Shown here in pieces: positions 62,409 to 64,000 of a stretch of DNA of 64,000 nt. The position numbers and the translations under genes are program-made. This stretch comes from Lysinibacillus contaminans (GTDB taxonomy: Bacteria; Bacillota; Bacilli; Bacillales_A; Planococcaceae), in assembly GCF_001278945.1 (NCBI RefSeq), contig NZ_LGRV01000003.1, positions 1,426,001 to 1,490,000 of the forward strand, in the 5' to 3' direction. The notes under the pieces are model-generated. The model was not told the DNA's origin. It ran no database searches and saw only the letters and a list, made by a program, of their open reading frames with translations. The number at the start of each line of letters is the position of its first letter. Position 1 is the stretch's first letter.

Positions 62409-62559
62409 ATCAATTCACTCTCCTTTCTTTTCTATTATATGTACCTCAAGAAAAGTTGATTGGATGAAAACATGATACATAACCAGAAGAAAGCTATTTC
62501 TTAGCATATTTATAAAATGTGTAATAACAATCCAAGTAATTATTAAAGGAGCGAGATAA

Positions 62560-63765
62560 TTGAAAGCAATTATTTTTATCGGTACAAATAAATCCGGATC
62601 AAGCCGCGAAGCAATTAAAGCAGCAGAGAAATTGGGTTACTTGACGGTGCTTTTCACAAACAATGAAAAGCAATTACAACAGAGAAAAGCCTATCCAGAT
62701 ATCCATAAGATGATTTTCATCGATACTACTAATATAGAGAAAATGAAAGCGGAAATTCGGAATTTGTCTAGTATCGGATTAGAGATTAAAACTATTGTTA
62801 GTTTTGTAGATCCCTTTGTTCATATTGCCTCTATTTTATGTGATGAATTTTGTCAAAATTATTCATCATCAAAAGCCATTGAAATGATGGAAGATAAAGA
62901 AGAAACAAGAAATTTCCTAAAGAACCAACCATATTCTCCGAAGTTTGTTCCTATCAAACCTAACGAATCATTTGCCAATAATATGGAATTCCCAGTGATG
63001 GTGAAATCCCCAAAATCAACCGGTTCTAAAGATGTATTGCTGGCAAAAAATAAAAGGCAACTAAATAAACATCTCCGGTTCCTCCAAAGCAAAAAACCTG
63101 ATGAAACAATCATGATTGAGGAGTTTATTAAAGGGCCACAATATTTAGTTGAGGCCCTCGTCTATAAACGGCAAGCTCAAATTATCGGCATTATTGAACA
63201 AGAAATAACAGAGGGCAACCGTTTTATCATTACTGGTTATGGTGTACTCGCTGAAGTTCCAACAGATATTCAAACAGGTATTGAGGAGGTGCTCCATTCT
63301 ATCGTCAAAGAATTTGACATTGAAAATGGGACACTACATCTAGAGCTCCGTTTGACAGACCATGGTTGGAAACTAATCGAGATAAATCCTAGAATCTCTG
63401 GGGGGGCCATGAATAACATGATTCTCGCTGCATTCGGATTTAGTTTAGTCGAAGAAACGCTTAAATTATTTTTAGGTGAACAACCGAATGTCGAGCCAAG
63501 GCACAGAAAGTTTATCTTTACAAAATACGTCATTGTTGAGAGGAAAGGCATTTTAGAAAGAGTGATAGGAAAAACAAGAGCGACTAGGTCAGAAGGTGTT
63601 GTAGATGTATATGTGAAACCTAAAAGAGGGACATTTTTAACCCCACCATTATCCATGGGCCACCGCTATGCATACGTTATTGCAGAAGGAGTTACATTAG
63701 CTGAAGCTACAAATAATGCCATTACCGCTGCAAAGGAAATCAAGTTTCTGTTGAATCCCATCTAA
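62560..63765 (+). CDS. ATP-grasp ligase, L-amino acid ligase-like
   Basis: A 401-residue cytoplasmic protein with an N-terminal Rossmann-like domain (1-100), the ATP-grasp fold (about 110-310) and a C-terminal domain. Signatures: FPVMVKSPKSTGSKDVLLAK (phosphate loop, about 145), MIEEFIKGPQYLVEALV (about 186) and LIEINPRISGGAMNNMI (metal-binding Glu/Asn, about 270). This pattern belongs to carbamoyl-phosphate synthase/L-amino acid ligase relatives that activate a carboxylate with ATP and join it to an amine. It starts at TTG 62560 behind AAAGGAG. Divergent from MurF-like paralogue 2, and followed by a convergent third Mur-type gene. Confidence 0.85.
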   Translation: MKAIIFIGTNKSGSSREAIKAAEKLGYLTVLFTNNEKQLQQRKAYPDIHKMIFIDTTNIEKMKAEIRNLSSIGLEIKTIVSFVDPFVHIASILCDEFCQNYSSSKAIEMMEDKEETRNFLKNQPYSPKFVPIKPNESFANNMEFPVMVKSPKSTGSKDVLLAKNKRQLNKHLRFLQSKKPDETIMIEEFIKGPQYLVEALVYKRQAQIIGIIEQEITEGNRFIITGYGVLAEVPTDIQTGIEEVLHSIVKEFDIENGTLHLELRLTDHGWKLIEINPRISGGAMNNMILAAFGFSLVEETLKLFLGEQPNVEPRHRKFIFTKYVIVERKGILERVIGKTRATRSEGVVDVYVKPKRGTFLTPPLSMGHRYAYVIAEGVTLAEATNNAITAAKEIKFLLNPI

Positions 63766-63847
63766 ACGTGATATTTCAAAAGAAGCGATTTACATGCCCT
63801 CCTAATTATTAAAAATATCTCCTCCTCTATAGACATTCGTTCAACAA

Positions 63848-63898
63848 ACAAAACCCCGAATAATTGCCACAATCAAGTTGGCAGTTATTCGGGGTTTT
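63848..63898. terminator. bidirectional terminator
   Basis: AAACCCCGAATAATTGCC and GGCAGTTATTCGGGGTTT form a long stem (one internal mismatch) between the ATP-grasp gene and the Mur-type gene at the edge. Confidence 0.88.
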
Positions 63899-63902
63899 GA
63901 AT

Positions 63903-64000
63903 TTATGCTTTAAATGTTTGATCTAGGAATTTAACAGTGTCAAACATATTCGTTTTACTCGCACCTTTTACTAGAATGGTGTCGTCACGGCTTACGATTT
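63903..64000 (-). CDS. MurF-like Mur ligase, paralogue 3 (partial, cut by the window edge)
   Basis: Only the last 32 codons are inside the window. They read VSRDDTILVKGASKTNMFDT and end FLDQTFKA. This matches the C-terminal ends of paralogues 1 and 2 (RDTIVLIKGPMSSKSMIEFA, ENTIVLIKGDMYSKQIFDLA) and of MurF generally. The rest of the gene lies beyond 64000. Whether it is the housekeeping MurF or a third member of the cluster cannot be seen. Confidence 0.7.
   Translation of the reverse strand, partial: IVSRDDTILVKGASKTNMFDTVKFLDQTFKA

Overview
The window reads as a stretch of chromosome from a low-GC, Gram-positive, spore-forming Bacillales bacterium. I infer something close to Lysinibacillus/Solibacillus (Planococcaceae). 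Reasons: AT-rich sequence, strong AGGAGG ribosome sites, frequent TTG/GTG starts, Spo0M, a YheC/YheD-type spore-coat ATP-grasp protein, S-layer homology domains, the EfeUOB iron system and Bacillus-type Fur boxes. No rRNA, tRNA, CRISPR array, prophage or intact insertion sequence was seen.

Layout. 0-3.1 kb: a beta-propeller protein and three small orphan membrane/lipoprotein genes separated by degenerate GGGTGC...TTCAA repeats. 3.2-5.7 kb: transglutaminase-like protein, LysR regulator, spo0M. 5.8-9.5 kb: a five-gene GntR(YtrA-type)/ABC transporter operon behind a 38-bp palindromic operator. 9.5-10.1 kb: gene-free but rich in hairpins, with an orphan plus-strand terminator. 10.1-15.4 kb: patatin-like lipase, decayed membrane ORFs, ADP-ribosylglycohydrolase and small membrane proteins. 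15.4-19.3 kb: efeO-efeB-efeU ferrous iron uptake under a perfect Fur box. 19.4-21.1 kb: MarR plus MFS exporter. 21.2-26.1 kb: siderophore ABC importer divergent from a ferredoxin-NADP-reductase-like flavoprotein, sharing a second perfect Fur box. 26.4-34 kb: GH18 glycosidase with three SLH domains, esterase, methyltransferase, Nudix hydrolase, lipoprotein cyclophilin, a frameshifted gene, a remnant chitin-binding LPMO, and an SDR behind an MhqR-like operator. 34.3-41.8 kb: heterodimeric multidrug ABC exporter, AraC-DUF2000-LysE operon, MFS exporter. 42.3-45.2 kb: DUF418 membrane protein with a DesK/DesR-like two-component system. 45.4-48.8 kb: metE behind a cobalamin riboswitch, and immediately downstream a second cobalamin riboswitch that leads into a 60-residue protein. 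48.9-51.7 kb: PaiB-like flavoprotein, a tautomerase gene broken at a G7 run, SDR, TetR, and a frameshifted DUF5367 gene. 51.7-55.6 kb: two tandem chemoreceptors. 56.2-57.6 kb: an NlpC/P60 protein with three domains, only one of which keeps its catalytic residues. 57.6-64 kb: three MurF-like ligases (one cut by the window edge), two ATP-grasp proteins and a Cys-rich protein.

How genes work together. Two Fur-controlled modules (EfeUOB and the FecCD-type importer with its flavoprotein) make this an iron-acquisition neighbourhood. Several small exporters each sit next to a regulator and a palindromic operator. The most unusual parts are the MurF/ATP-grasp cluster at the right end, which looks like an uncharacterised peptide-ligating system possibly connected with the spore surface, and the duplicated B12-riboswitch leader that controls an unknown small protein. 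Four genes are interrupted by single-base indels or a lost start, so either some decay is under way or the assembly has homopolymer errors.
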